From: Smaragdicoccus niigatensis DSM 44881 = NBRC 103563
Lineage (GTDB): Bacteria; Actinomycetota; Actinomycetes; Mycobacteriales; Mycobacteriaceae
Direction: 5' to 3'
Assembly (NCBI RefSeq): GCF_000380645.1
Contig: NZ_AQXZ01000018.1
Span: forward strand, 496,001-560,000
Length of the DNA: 64,000 nucleotides
Each line of letters begins with the position of its first letter. Position 1 is the first letter of the stretch. Of the stretch, positions 8,256 through 17,371 are shown one piece after another. A model generated the notes under the pieces. That model was not told where the DNA came from. It was given only the letters and a program-made list of their open reading frames with translations, and ran no database searches. A program made the translations under genes and the position numbers.

Positions 8256-9601
8256 TGATCCCAGGACACGAACTCGTCGACCGGGCACTCGCCTACTCAC
8301 GCTCGGCGGAAGCGATGGTCATCGTTCACGATTCGACCGACGCGTCCCTGCGGTGGGCCCGCAACTCGATGACCACGAACGGCATCGCCGAAAGTCGCGA
8401 ATGGACCGTCATCGCGGTGTCGGCGGAGGGCGGCGTCGGGAGCGTGACCTCGACGAGCGTCGATCCCGCCGACATCGAAGCGGTCGTGCGTGCGGCCGAG
8501 GCGGCAGCGAATGCGGCTCCCCCGGCCACCGATCGGATGCCGCTTCCCGACGCCGACGGCGAGGCTTGGGACAGCGAACCCGCAACGACCAGCATCGACA
8601 TTTTCAGCGGGATCACGCCCGGTCTGGCCGCCGGCTTTGCCGCGTCCGACGAACTGTACGGATTCGCCCATCACCAGGTCGTGAACACCTGGCTGGGCTC
8701 GACGACCGGACTCCGCCGCGCGCACGTACAGCCCACCGGATCGATCGAAATCAACGGTAAGAGAACTGGTTCCAGCGCGTGGGTGGGAGCGGGCACGGCC
8801 GACTTCCGGGACGTCGACGTCGATGATCTCCTCGCCCAGCTGACCCAGCGCCTCGATTGGTGCACGCGGCGAGTCGACCTGCCCGCCGGCCGCTACGACA
8901 CAATCCTGCCGCCGTCCGCCGTCGCCGACCTCATGATCTATCTCTACTGGACGATGGAGGGCCGGGGCGCCCACGAGGGCCACAGCGCGTTCGCGCACGA
9001 TGGCAAGACCAGGGTCAGCGAACGGCTGTCGACGCTTCCCCTCACGTTGTTCTCGGACCCCACCTTCACGGGCCTCGAGTGCGAGCCGTTCATCGCGACG
9101 ACGAACTCCTCGGACATGCTGTCCGTGTTCGACAACGGCCTCGCGGTCGGGCGGACCAACTGGATCCACGACGGCGTCATCAGCAATCTGATCTACCCGC
9201 GCGCCACCGCCGCCGAATTCGGCGCGACGTTCACCGCCCCCGCGGACAACCTGATCTTGAACGTCGGATCGTCCGCGTCGATCGACGACCTGGTCGCCAA
9301 CACCGAGCGCGGATTGCTCCTCACCACGCTCTGGTACATCCGCGAGGTCGACCCGGCATCGCTGCTGCTCACCGGGCTCACCCGCGATGGGGTCTACCTC
9401 ATCGAGAACGGACAGATCGCCGGAGAGGTCAACAACTTCCGGTTCAACGAAAGCCCGATCGACCTGCTGCGTCGCGCAACCGACGTCGGCACCACGGAGA
9501 GAACGCTCCCCCGCGAATGGAAGGACTGGTTCACGCGCACCGCCATGCCGCCGATGCGCATTCCGGACTTTCACATGTCGTCGGTCAGCGCCGCGACCTA
9601 G
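8252..9601 (+). CDS. tldE: TldE/PmbA-family protease subunit
   Basis: This 449-residue partner of TldD lacks the HExxxH zinc motif, as expected for TldE, and has the same overall fold (HELVDRALAYSRSAEAMVIV..., then TNSSDMLSVFDNGLAVGRTNWIHDG). The start is GTG 8252, whose GTGA overlaps the tldD stop; a gaggagg ribosome site lies 8-13 bases upstream. ATG 8255 is one codon later. The open frame extends far upstream through tldD, but that part is a shadow. The role is inferred from the TldD/E pair. Confidence 0.9.
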   Translation: MMIPGHELVDRALAYSRSAEAMVIVHDSTDASLRWARNSMTTNGIAESREWTVIAVSAEGGVGSVTSTSVDPADIEAVVRAAEAAANAAPPATDRMPLPDADGEAWDSEPATTSIDIFSGITPGLAAGFAASDELYGFAHHQVVNTWLGSTTGLRRAHVQPTGSIEINGKRTGSSAWVGAGTADFRDVDVDDLLAQLTQRLDWCTRRVDLPAGRYDTILPPSAVADLMIYLYWTMEGRGAHEGHSAFAHDGKTRVSERLSTLPLTLFSDPTFTGLECEPFIATTNSSDMLSVFDNGLAVGRTNWIHDGVISNLIYPRATAAEFGATFTAPADNLILNVGSSASIDDLVANTERGLLLTTLWYIREVDPASLLLTGLTRDGVYLIENGQIAGEVNNFRFNESPIDLLRRATDVGTTERTLPREWKDWFTRTAMPPMRIPDFHMSSVSAAT

Positions 9602-9602
9602 G

Positions 9603-9760
9603 GCGCCGCTCCCGACCCCCGGCCGTCGCGAGCGGTGGTCAGGTGGGCGGGATGCAAGGCGGACGAGGAGCACATAGCGGAGCTATATGCGACGAGGACA
9701 ACGCGGCAGACCGGGTGCCTGGGCATCGCGCAGTAGGCCACGGGGTCGGGAGGGGTGCCC
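9603..9760. repeat. Structured intergenic element with 11-bp terminal inverted repeats
   Basis: The gap between the convergent stops of tldE and the F420-type gene is bounded by perfect 11-bp inverted repeats, ctcccgacccc (9609-9619) and ggggtcgggag (9742-9752). At its centre is a small hairpin (atagc 9674-9678, gga, gctat 9682-9686), flanked by a direct repeat gacgagga at 9662-9669 and 9691-9698. It resembles a non-coding dispersed element (MITE- or REP-like) or an elaborate bidirectional terminator. No second copy is seen in this window. Confidence 0.5.
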
Positions 9761-10138
9761 CTAAGCCGAAACGATTCGAATCCCGACGGTTCCGTCGTTT
9801 CCGCGACGAAGCTTGCTGCCGGCGATCGCGAGTCGTCCAAGCAGTCCGTAATGCTTGGCAATCAGCTGCCTGGTGCGCTCAGCGTCCGCGCCGGTTTGAA
9901 TCTCGGCGACCGCCTCGAACGTCTTCCCCGACGGCTTACCGCGTCCGTCGCAACGCGCCACGGTGACCCGGGAATCCCGGCGAATTCGCTTGACCTTCCA
10001 CGAATCGGTCGGCGTCCACACGACATACGCTTCCCCATCCGGCGCGAACCAGACGGGTGTGCAGACGCCGGTGCCGTTCTTCCGGAACGACGTGAGCAGG
10101 ATGTATTTCCCGGTGCCGAGTTCAGCGAAAGTCGTCAC
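9761..10138 (-). CDS. PPOX-class F420-dependent oxidoreductase family protein
   Basis: The 125-residue protein has the split-barrel flavin/deazaflavin fold: KYILLTSFRKNGTGVCTPVWFAPDGEAYVVWT, then KVKRIRRDSRVTVARCDGRG and KTFEAVAEI. The TxRKNG...TPVWF pattern is typical of actinobacterial F420H2-dependent reductases of the TIGR03666 kind. The substrate is unknown. It begins 1 base after the stop of the upstream mycolyltransferase gene, so the two are probably co-transcribed. Confidence 0.85.
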   Translation of the reverse strand: MTTFAELGTGKYILLTSFRKNGTGVCTPVWFAPDGEAYVVWTPTDSWKVKRIRRDSRVTVARCDGRGKPSGKTFEAVAEIQTGADAERTRQLIAKHYGLLGRLAIAGSKLRRGNDGTVGIRIVSA

Positions 10139-10139
10139 G

Positions 10140-11186
10140 TTACTTGACCCCGAGCGAGGCTGCGATGGTCGGCCACGCGTTGTGGAGGTCGTCCTGCCAG
10201 TAGCCCCACGAGTGCGATCCGGTCTTCCGGAAGTCGAAGGTGGCCGGGATGTTCAGTTCCTTGAGGCGGGCCGCGAGGCGCTGGGTGCACCCGTTCGCGG
10301 CCGATTCGATCAAGCCACCGAGGACCACCTGATTGACCAGCGCCAGTTCGTCACCGGACTTGAAGCGCGGGTCCGACGCCGTGTCGTGGACGCCCGGTAT
10401 TCCGGTCCCACTGGAGATGTACAGCGTTGTGCCACGCAGCTTTTCGGCGTTGACGACGGGGTCGTTCGCCACCCAGGCCGGGTCACCAACCGGCCCCCAC
10501 AAGTTGTCGGTGTTCGCGTGCCCACGGGTTTCGACGACCATCTTCACGTATTCGCGGCCGATCGGCGTGCTCGTCTCGGCGCAACCGCTGAACGAACCGA
10601 CCGACTTGTACAAGCCGGGGGCCGACTCAGCGAGCGCGAGCGCGGAACCGCCGGCCATCGAGATGCCGGCGATGGCATTCTCGCCGTTGGTGCTGAGCGT
10701 CTGGTTGACCAGCGGAGGAAGTTCCTTGGTCAGGAACGTCGTCCACATGTTTCGGCCGAGGACCGGGTCGTCGTTCTTCCAGTCCGTGTAGTAGCTGAAC
10801 TTTCCGCCGACGGGAATGACCACGTTGACGTTCTTGTCCGCGAAGAACTGTGCGAGATCGGTCTGCGCCGACCAGGTGGCGTTGTCCTCGCCGCCGCCGG
10901 CACCGTTGAGCAGGTACAGCGTGGGACGCGGCACAGAGGTGTCGGCAGCACGGATCACCTGCAGTCCAACGTCGCGGTTCATCGACGGCGAGTGCACCAA
11001 GTAGACCGGGAACCGGGGATTGTCGCCGGCCTGCTTGACGATCGTGGCGATCGGAGCTGCCGTGGTCGCCGCGACGGCTGCGTCCTCGGCGTATGCCGGC
11101 GACTCAGCGACGAACGGAATCGCGAATGAGGCGAGGGCTGCCCCCGCACACACTGCCGCGTACTTCCGAACCTTGGCGTGCACCAC
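10140..11186 (-). CDS. Mycolyltransferase (antigen 85 / Cmyt family esterase)
   Basis: The 348-residue exported protein has a signal peptide (about 1-33, ending SPAYAED) and an alpha/beta-hydrolase fold. The family transfers mycolic acid from trehalose monomycolate to trehalose, arabinogalactan or proteins in the outer envelope. The nucleophile is Ser176 in GISMAGGSA and the catalytic histidine is His325 in GSHSWGYW. An oxyanion region (LLNGAGGGEDNATW) and the MNRDVGLQV strand are also typical. The start GTG 11186 gives a basic N-region. It is followed without a gap by the F420-type gene and preceded by a small secreted-peptide gene on the same strand. Confidence 0.92.
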   Translation of the reverse strand: MVHAKVRKYAAVCAGAALASFAIPFVAESPAYAEDAAVAATTAAPIATIVKQAGDNPRFPVYLVHSPSMNRDVGLQVIRAADTSVPRPTLYLLNGAGGGEDNATWSAQTDLAQFFADKNVNVVIPVGGKFSYYTDWKNDDPVLGRNMWTTFLTKELPPLVNQTLSTNGENAIAGISMAGGSALALAESAPGLYKSVGSFSGCAETSTPIGREYVKMVVETRGHANTDNLWGPVGDPAWVANDPVVNAEKLRGTTLYISSGTGIPGVHDTASDPRFKSGDELALVNQVVLGGLIESAANGCTQRLAARLKELNIPATFDFRKTGSHSWGYWQDDLHNAWPTIAASLGVK

Positions 11187-11260
11187 TTACTCCAATCCAA
11201 GTGCGAAGAATGCGAATCGGTCTGGCGCCAGCTCACGCTGACGCCAGACCGAGGTACGTA

Positions 11261-11500
11261 TTAGCTGGCGAACAGCGATGCGAGCAGAGGTCCGATCAAC
11301 GGAATCTGCCCGAGCGAGCCTGCCAGGCCTGAACTCTGCGACGACTTGTCCGGAACACCACAGACCGCGAGCTGGCCGTCAGACGTCAACAGGCACTGCG
11401 GGCTGTCCGCAGCACTGGCGACACCCGGAAGGACCATGGCCGTGGCGATAGCAAGCCCAGCGGCGCCCTTGACGATCCGCTTCGATGGCTTGATTGACAT
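11261..11500 (-). CDS. Small secreted peptide with hydrophobic C-terminus
   Basis: The product has 79 residues, with a clear signal peptide (MSIKPSKRIVKGAAGLAIATAMVL...ASAAD). The mature part is about 49 residues. It has two cysteines (CLLTSDGQLAVC) close enough for a disulfide and ends in an amphipathic, Gly/Leu/Pro-rich tail (GQIPLIGPLLASLFAS). It lies 74 bases upstream of the mycolyltransferase gene on the same strand, with a GGGAG ribosome site just before the ATG. No family is recognised. The tail suggests membrane or mycomembrane association, which is inference. Confidence 0.7.
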   Translation of the reverse strand: MSIKPSKRIVKGAAGLAIATAMVLPGVASAADSPQCLLTSDGQLAVCGVPDKSSQSSGLAGSLGQIPLIGPLLASLFAS

Positions 11501-11859
11501 CTTCTTGCTCCCTTCAAAAACCTTCGCCCTCTACCGGCGAGGCCGCTCGACGAACCTAGAAATCGAACATCCGACAGTAAGAAACTGTGGCATGTCTTCT
11601 GGTTGACGGATAATCAGCGGAGATTTCGATAGCGAACGGTTCTCGCGTCGTTACGAAACTGAGCCTTGCGGATCCCGTTGCGCTCGATCCCATTTCGGAG
11701 TACGGCTCTAATCGTCTCCATCCAATATCGCAAATTGGCCACGGAATAAGCATGGACTGGCAACGGTTTCAACTACCGATTTCGCCGAATTCCGAATACG
11801 GGTACAAATTGCTTCGGCAGGGAATTCACGGCGAAATCCCCCGAAGAATGGAGACGGAC
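11501..11859. other. AT-richer non-coding leader between two small genes
   Basis: About 360 bases, clearly lower in GC than the surroundings, separate the divergent starts of the 79-residue secreted peptide and a tiny plus-strand peptide gene. The plus-strand frame leading into the peptide is open back to at least 11689 and has an ATG at 11752, so a 55-residue product is possible. A minus-strand frame (11556-11753) looks like chance. No convincing promoter or riboswitch was found. Confidence 0.4.
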
Positions 11860-11919
11860 ATGCAGGCCCTTATCGAAATGCTTCTCGGACTCGTCCAGGC
11901 ACTGCTCGGCAGCAAGTAA
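11860..11919 (+). CDS. Tiny hydrophobic/amphipathic peptide
   Basis: ATG 11860 follows a TGGAG ribosome site by 6 bases and opens a 19-codon gene, MQALIEMLLGLVQALLGSK, ending at TAA 11919. A strong hairpin terminator starts 13 bases later, which is what makes this look like a real gene. ATG 11848 would add METD. The peptide would form one amphipathic helix without a signal sequence. That is the general style of the very small mycomembrane porins (PorA/PorH type) of corynebacteria, but it is shorter and I see no direct similarity. Confidence 0.5.
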   Translation: MQALIEMLLGLVQALLGSK

Positions 11920-11931
11920 TTCCCGTACTTT

Positions 11932-11967
11932 AAGAACCGGACCAGGCATTATGCCGGTCCGGTTCTT
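11932..11967. terminator. Long hairpin terminator between the tiny peptide gene and cobN
   Basis: Perfect 12-bp arms (aagaaccggacc at 11932-11943, complement at 11956-11967) enclose an inner ggca/tgcc stem. The right arm ends in TTCTT and the left in AAGAA, so it can serve both the plus-strand peptide gene and the convergent cobN gene, which stops at 11983. Confidence 0.8.
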
Positions 11968-11982
11968 GGCGTTTCAGGCCGG

Positions 11983-14900
11983 TCAGCGACCTTCGAGATC
12001 GCCTTCGGTTTCGAGATAAAGGGTTCTCAATTCGGCCAACATCTCCGGACTCGGCTGTTCCCACATCTTTCGTTGTGCCGCCTCGAGCAGTCGCCCGGTG
12101 ATTCCGTGCAGCGCCCACGGGTTCGACTGGCGCAGGAACTCCTGGTTCTCCGCATCGACGACATACGACTCCGTGAGCTTTTCGTACATCCAGTCCGCCA
12201 CGACGTTGGTCGTCGCGTCGTAGCCGAAGAGGTAGTCGACCGTCGCAGCCATCTCGAACGCACCCTTGTAGCCATGTCGGCGCATCGCCGACAGCCAGCG
12301 CGGATTCACCACGCGTGCCCGGAACACACGTGACGTCTCCTCCGCCAGCGTGCGCGTGCGTACCGCCTCTGGACGCGTCGAGTCGCCGATGTACGCCTCC
12401 GGGTCCCGGCCAGTGAGGGCACGAACCGTCGCGACCATTCCGCCGTGATACTGGAAGTAGTCATCTGAGTCGGCGATGTCGTGTTCGCGGGTGTCCGTGT
12501 TCTTGGCGGCGACGGCGATGCGGCGGTATGCGCCGCGCATGTCGTCCGCGGCCGGGATGCCATCGAGGCCACGCCCGTACGCGAATCCGCCCCACGTCGT
12601 GTAGACCTCGGCCAGATCCGCATCCGAGCGCCAATCGGTGCTCTCGATCAGCTGCAGGATGCCCGCACCGTAGGTCCCCGGCTTGCTACCGAAGATCCGG
12701 GTGGTGGCGCGACGATGATCGGAGTGTTCGGCAAGGTCCGCATCGACGTGCGCGCGGACGTAGTTGTCCGCCGGCGCTTCATCGAGACCGGCAACAAGTT
12801 GCACCGCGTCGTCGAGCATCACGAGTACGTGCGGGAATGCGTCGCGGAAGAATCCGCTGATCCGCACCGTGACGTCGATCCGCGGGCGGCCGAGTTCGGC
12901 CAGGGAAATGGCCTTCAGTCCAGTGACGCGGCGGCTCGCCTCGTCCCACTCCGGTCGAACACCCAACAGCGCAAACACTTCCGCAATGTCATCACCGGCG
13001 GTGCGCATCGCGGACGTGCCCCACACCGACAAGCCGACCGACCGTGGGTATTCGCCGTGATCCGAGAGATATCGGTCGATCAGGGAGTCGGCCATGGCCT
13101 GACCGGTCTCCCACGCCAATCGCGACGGAATCGCCTTCGGGTCCACCGAGTAGAAGTTGCGGCCGGTCGGAAGCACGTTCACCAGGCCGCGCAACGGCGA
13201 CCCGCTCGGCCCGGCTGGGATGAAACCGCCGTTGAGTGCGTGCAGGATGCGGTCGATTTCCAGCGTCGTCTGCCGCAGGCGCGGGACGACCTCAGAAGCG
13301 GCGAACTCGAGAATCCGGCCGACGTCATCGGTTGCCGGTTCGGCCTTCCAGTCATTGCGCTGCAATTCGGCCAGGAGTTCCCGCGCCTGCGCATCGATGT
13401 CGTCAGTCGTAACCCGGTCGTCGGATTCCTTGAGGCCCAATGCCTCCCGCAAACCGGGCACATGGTCTTGGCCGCCCCACACCTGGCGAGCACGCAGAAT
13501 CGCGTGGACTAGATCAAGCTCGGCATCCCCACTTGGCGCCTGCCCGAGGATGTGCAATCCATCGCGGATCTGCACGTCCTTGATCTCGCACAGCCAGCCA
13601 TCGACGTGCAGCAGCATGTCGTCGAAGACATCCTCTTCCGGGCGCTCAGCGAGTCCGAGATCGTGGTCGAGCTTCGCGGCCCGCATCAACGTCCAGATCT
13701 GTTGCCGAACCGCCGGCAGCTTCGCCGGATCCAAAGCGGCGACGTTCGCGTGTTCGTCGAGAAGTTGTTCGAGTCGGGCGATGTCTCCGTAGGACTCCGC
13801 CCGGGCCATCGGCGGGATGAGGTGGTCCACGAGGACGGCGTGCGCACGGCGTTTGGCCTGCGTTCCCTCACCGGGGTCGTTGACGAGGAATGGGTAAATG
13901 AGCGGAACATCGCCGAGCGCGGCATCGGTACCGCACGAAGCGCTCATTCCCAGGGTCTTACCGGGCAGCCATTCGAGGTTGCCGTGCTTTCCAACGTGCA
14001 CCATCGCGTGGGCTCCGAAGCCTTCGGCAATCCAGCGGTAGGCAGCGAGGTAGTGATGGCTCGGCGGGAGGTCGGGATCGTGGTAGATCGCAACCGGGTT
14101 CTCCCCGAACCCACGCGGCGGCTGAATCATCAACAGCACGTTCCCGAACCGCAGCGCCGCCAGAACGATGTCGTCCTGGTCCACGAACAGTTCGCCGGGA
14201 GCCGGGCCCCAATGCTCCTCCACGGCCGCGACGAGATCGTCGGGAAGCGCCTTCAGCCACGTGCTGTAGAGCTCGCCTGCCACGCGAATGGGGTTGCCGC
14301 GCAATTGTTCCTGCGTCAGCCAGTCGCGATCCTGGCCACCGGCCGCGATGAGCGCGTGGATGAGATCGTCGGATGAGTCGGTGTCGACGCCGGGGATGTC
14401 TTCGGTGCCGAGGTCGTATCCGGCCTGGCGCATGGCGCGCAAGAGAAAAACCACGCTGGCCGGGGTATCGAGGCCGACGGCGTTGCCGATCCGCGCGTGC
14501 TTCGTCGGATACGCCGACAGCATCAGCACAACTCGTTTGTCGGCGTTCGAGACGTACCGCAGGCGCGCCCAAGCCGAGGCAATTCCCGCGACGCGCCTCG
14601 CGCGCTCGGGGTCGGGCGCGTAGCGGGACAGACCGTCGGCATCGAACTCTTTGAACGAGAACGGCACCGTGATGATGCGGCCGTCGAACTCGGGGACTGC
14701 GACCTGAGTGGCGACATCGAGCGGCGTGACGCCGTCGTCGTTCGCAAGCCACGACGCCCGGTCCGTCGTCAGGCACAGTCCCTGCAGGATCGGCACGTCG
14801 AGGTCGGCAAGTGCACCGATGTCCCACGATTCGTCGTTGCCACCGGCACTCGCGAGTGCCGGCTTCGTGCCTCCCGCGGCGAGGACTGTCACCACAATCG

Positions 14901-15516
14901 CGTCGGCCTTCGCCAACGTGTCGAGGAGGGCCGGCTCGGCCGTGCGCAAGGACGCGCAGTAGATCGGAAGCGCCTGTGCACCTTGACCTTCGAGCGCTTC
15001 GCAGAGCGCGTCGATGTAGGCCGTGTTCCCCGCCAGATGTTGCGCGCGGTAGTAGATGACCGCAACCGTGGGGCCGGCGTTCACCCGGGTCGTGCGTTCG
15101 AGGACACCCCACGTCGGCGTGCGCGCGGGCCCTTCGAAGCCGTGTCCGGTGAGCAGAATCGTGTCGCTCAGGAAGTTGTGCAGATGCCGGAGGTTCTCCG
15201 GACCACCCTCGGCGAGGTAGTTGTGTGCCTGCGCGGCGACACCCACGGGAACGGTCGAACACTCCATGAGGTCGGCGTCCGGCGCGTACTCACCACCCAG
15301 CGCCACGACCGGCACACCGGACTCGATGAGGGCAGCAAGTCCCTCTTCCCACACCCGGCGACCGCCGAGGATTCGCACGACCACGAGGTCGACCTCAGTC
15401 AGCATCTCCGGAAGTTCGATCACACTCAACCGGGCCGGGTTCGCCCAGCGATAGTCCGCACCACTGGCCCGGGCACTGAGGAGGTCGGTGTCAGACGTCG
15501 ACAGAAGCAGGATCAT
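11983..15516 (-). CDS. cobN: Cobaltochelatase subunit CobN
   Basis: At 1177 residues this is the full-length large subunit of the aerobic, ATP-dependent cobaltochelatase (CobNST), which inserts cobalt into hydrogenobyrinate a,c-diamide. Typical stretches include GRNFYSVDPKAIPSR, HVGKHGNLEWLPGK, RISGFFRDAFPHVL and FGSKPGTYGAGI. No CobS or CobT gene is in the window. The start ATG 15516 lies 63 bases from the divergent aminotransferase start. No cobalamin riboswitch fits in that short gap. The gene order matches M. tuberculosis, where cobN also precedes cobG-cobH-cobI on the other strand. Confidence 0.96.
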   Translation of the reverse strand: MILLLSTSDTDLLSARASGADYRWANPARLSVIELPEMLTEVDLVVVRILGGRRVWEEGLAALIESGVPVVALGGEYAPDADLMECSTVPVGVAAQAHNYLAEGGPENLRHLHNFLSDTILLTGHGFEGPARTPTWGVLERTTRVNAGPTVAVIYYRAQHLAGNTAYIDALCEALEGQGAQALPIYCASLRTAEPALLDTLAKADAIVVTVLAAGGTKPALASAGGNDESWDIGALADLDVPILQGLCLTTDRASWLANDDGVTPLDVATQVAVPEFDGRIITVPFSFKEFDADGLSRYAPDPERARRVAGIASAWARLRYVSNADKRVVLMLSAYPTKHARIGNAVGLDTPASVVFLLRAMRQAGYDLGTEDIPGVDTDSSDDLIHALIAAGGQDRDWLTQEQLRGNPIRVAGELYSTWLKALPDDLVAAVEEHWGPAPGELFVDQDDIVLAALRFGNVLLMIQPPRGFGENPVAIYHDPDLPPSHHYLAAYRWIAEGFGAHAMVHVGKHGNLEWLPGKTLGMSASCGTDAALGDVPLIYPFLVNDPGEGTQAKRRAHAVLVDHLIPPMARAESYGDIARLEQLLDEHANVAALDPAKLPAVRQQIWTLMRAAKLDHDLGLAERPEEDVFDDMLLHVDGWLCEIKDVQIRDGLHILGQAPSGDAELDLVHAILRARQVWGGQDHVPGLREALGLKESDDRVTTDDIDAQARELLAELQRNDWKAEPATDDVGRILEFAASEVVPRLRQTTLEIDRILHALNGGFIPAGPSGSPLRGLVNVLPTGRNFYSVDPKAIPSRLAWETGQAMADSLIDRYLSDHGEYPRSVGLSVWGTSAMRTAGDDIAEVFALLGVRPEWDEASRRVTGLKAISLAELGRPRIDVTVRISGFFRDAFPHVLVMLDDAVQLVAGLDEAPADNYVRAHVDADLAEHSDHRRATTRIFGSKPGTYGAGILQLIESTDWRSDADLAEVYTTWGGFAYGRGLDGIPAADDMRGAYRRIAVAAKNTDTREHDIADSDDYFQYHGGMVATVRALTGRDPEAYIGDSTRPEAVRTRTLAEETSRVFRARVVNPRWLSAMRRHGYKGAFEMAATVDYLFGYDATTNVVADWMYEKLTESYVVDAENQEFLRQSNPWALHGITGRLLEAAQRKMWEQPSPEMLAELRTLYLETEGDLEGR

Positions 15517-15579
15517 CCCTGCAGCCTATGCGCCGTAATTAGGTAGACCTCATCGCGGTCGCGCTGACAGAATTTCGTA

Positions 15580-16779
15580 ATGGCTGACCGCTTCCGCTTG
15601 GCTCGTCGATCACAGGGCATGACGTCCTCACCCGTCCGCGACATCCTGAAGATCCTGTCCCGCAACGATGTGATCTCCTTCGCCGGCGGAATTCCCGACG
15701 CCGAACTGATCGATCGGGACGCCTTTCATGCGGCATTCGACCACGTCCTGACGAACAACGGTCGGCGCGCGCTGCAGTACTCGGCGACCAAGGGCGAACC
15801 CGAATTGCTCGATCAGATCGCGGCCCGGCTGTCACGCGATCTGCCAACGACTCCCGATCACGTGCAGGTTCTGAGCGGCTCGCAGGAAGGCATCTACCTC
15901 GTCGGTCAGGTGCTCATCGAGCCGGGCGATGTGGTCTTGGTCGAGCAGCCGACGTATCTTGCGGCGATTCAGGCATTCGCACTCGCGGGTGCTCAGCTGA
16001 TCCCCGTCAAGACCGACGATCACGGTGTCCTTCCGGCCGCGCTCGAGGAAGCGATCGAGCAGCATCAGCCGAAATTCGTGTACCTGATCCCGACGTTCCA
16101 GAACCCGACCGGCCGCACGATGGACGCGGCGCGGCGTCAGGCTGTCGCGGACGTGCTGGTTCGCACTGGCACTCCCCTCGTCGAAGACGATCCCTATGGT
16201 GAGCTGCGCTATTCCGGCGAACGTGTCGCGCCCATCGCGGCGTTGCCCGGCTTGGGACCGCAGACGATTCTGCTCAATTCCGCATCGAAGGTCATGGCAC
16301 CCGGCGTCCGAATCGGCTGGCTGCGGGCGGAGGGGCCGATCCTGCGCACCATCGAGATCGCGAAGCAGGCCGTCGGTTTGCAGACCGCGGTCACCGACCA
16401 ACTCGCGGTCGCCCGGTATCTCGACACCAACGATCTCGACGACCACATCCGCCGGATTGCCGCGGTCTACCGCGAACGCCGCGACGCGATGTACACGGGA
16501 CTGCGGTCCGTCCTGCCCGACACGGCCTCGACGACGAACCCGGAGGGCGGCATGTTCCTCTGGGTCGACCTCCGCGGGTCGGTCGACACCGCGGCCAACC
16601 TCAACCGCGCCGTCGAGCAAGGCGTCGCCTACGTTCCGGGCCCGGCGTTCTACGCGAGCGACCCGAATCCGGCGACGATGCGGCTGTCGTTCGTCACGAA
16701 CACCCCGGAAACGATCGCCGAAGGGGTGCGCCGATTGGGGGCCACGTTCGGCTGGCCCAAAGCTGCTCCGAGTCGTTAG
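15580..16779 (+). CDS. PLP-dependent aminotransferase (class I/II, LysN-like)
   Basis: The 399-residue protein belongs to fold-type I aminotransferases of the 2-aminoadipate / aromatic group. It shows ISFAGGIPD, LQYSATKGEPELL, YLIPTFQNPTGRTM, EDDPYGELRY and the PLP lysine, Lys237, in NSASKVMAPGVRIGW. It has no GntR DNA-binding domain, so it is not a MocR regulator. The substrate is unknown. It is divergent from cobN and 83 bases before the zinc/coiled-coil gene. Its position inside the cob cluster does not by itself imply a cobalamin role. Confidence 0.9.
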   Translation: MADRFRLARRSQGMTSSPVRDILKILSRNDVISFAGGIPDAELIDRDAFHAAFDHVLTNNGRRALQYSATKGEPELLDQIAARLSRDLPTTPDHVQVLSGSQEGIYLVGQVLIEPGDVVLVEQPTYLAAIQAFALAGAQLIPVKTDDHGVLPAALEEAIEQHQPKFVYLIPTFQNPTGRTMDAARRQAVADVLVRTGTPLVEDDPYGELRYSGERVAPIAALPGLGPQTILLNSASKVMAPGVRIGWLRAEGPILRTIEIAKQAVGLQTAVTDQLAVARYLDTNDLDDHIRRIAAVYRERRDAMYTGLRSVLPDTASTTNPEGGMFLWVDLRGSVDTAANLNRAVEQGVAYVPGPAFYASDPNPATMRLSFVTNTPETIAEGVRRLGATFGWPKAAPSR

Positions 16780-16862
16780 CGGACGTTGACCATCACATCC
16801 GAGGAGTTTGCCCCGCAAGACGGCAGAATCACGGCTAATCGACGCCCACCGGGGAGGGCTCC

Positions 16863-17360
16863 TTGCACGCCTACCGCCTGCACACCGACTACACGCTCAA
16901 GTGCCAGTGCTGTGCCATTTCACAGCGCTTCGTCTTCACGTCCAAGTCCGACGTCGTCGTCTGCGGATACTGCAAACCCCACTACGGCAGCACGCCGGCC
17001 AAGCTCGGGCAACAACAACGCGAACATGCCGCGCTCTACCTCAATCGACTGACCCAGGCGGCCAAGCAGCGGAACGCAGACCAGGTCAAGCACCGCGCCG
17101 AGTTGGACCATCTCGAACGCATCATCGCCGAGAAGGACGCACTCATTCGGCAGCTGGAGGTCGAACTTGGCGATGTTCACGTCTCCATCCGCAAGGGCCA
17201 GTTCAACGAAGCCGTCATGTCGTGGCTCATCGATGAACGGCTCACTCAGGCCGGTAAAGAGTCCGATGCCGCGCTTCGGCGACGGGAATCGCAGGAACGC
17301 CGCATCGCTGATGGCTCGACCAACCAGGGCGCCTCGATCGTGAAGCTTCATCCGCACTAA
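16863..17360 (+). CDS. Putative zinc-binding, coiled-coil protein of unknown function
   Basis: The start is TTG 16863 behind a GGGGAGGG ribosome site. The 165-residue product opens with two CxxC pairs (CQCC and CGYC, residues about 14-38), likely a zinc finger. This is followed by a highly charged coiled coil (about 50-110: RAELDHLERIIAEKDALIRQLEVELGDV) and a basic tail. I recognise no named family. It sits 12 bases before cobG on the same strand. A DNA- or RNA-binding or scaffold role is possible from the finger plus coil, but nothing more can be said. Confidence 0.7.
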   Translation: MHAYRLHTDYTLKCQCCAISQRFVFTSKSDVVVCGYCKPHYGSTPAKLGQQQREHAALYLNRLTQAAKQRNADQVKHRAELDHLERIIAEKDALIRQLEVELGDVHVSIRKGQFNEAVMSWLIDERLTQAGKESDAALRRRESQERRIADGSTNQGASIVKLHPH

Positions 17361-17371
17361 CGTCGGAGACG

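Noticed and set aside
11556-11753. 65-residue minus-strand frame between the small peptide genes
   Set aside because: No ribosome site, no signal peptide, and mixed composition; it overlaps the likely leader of the tiny peptide gene.
15517-15579. Cobalamin riboswitch before cobN
   Set aside because: The gap is only 63 bases, too short, and no B12-box-like sequence is seen here or before cobG.
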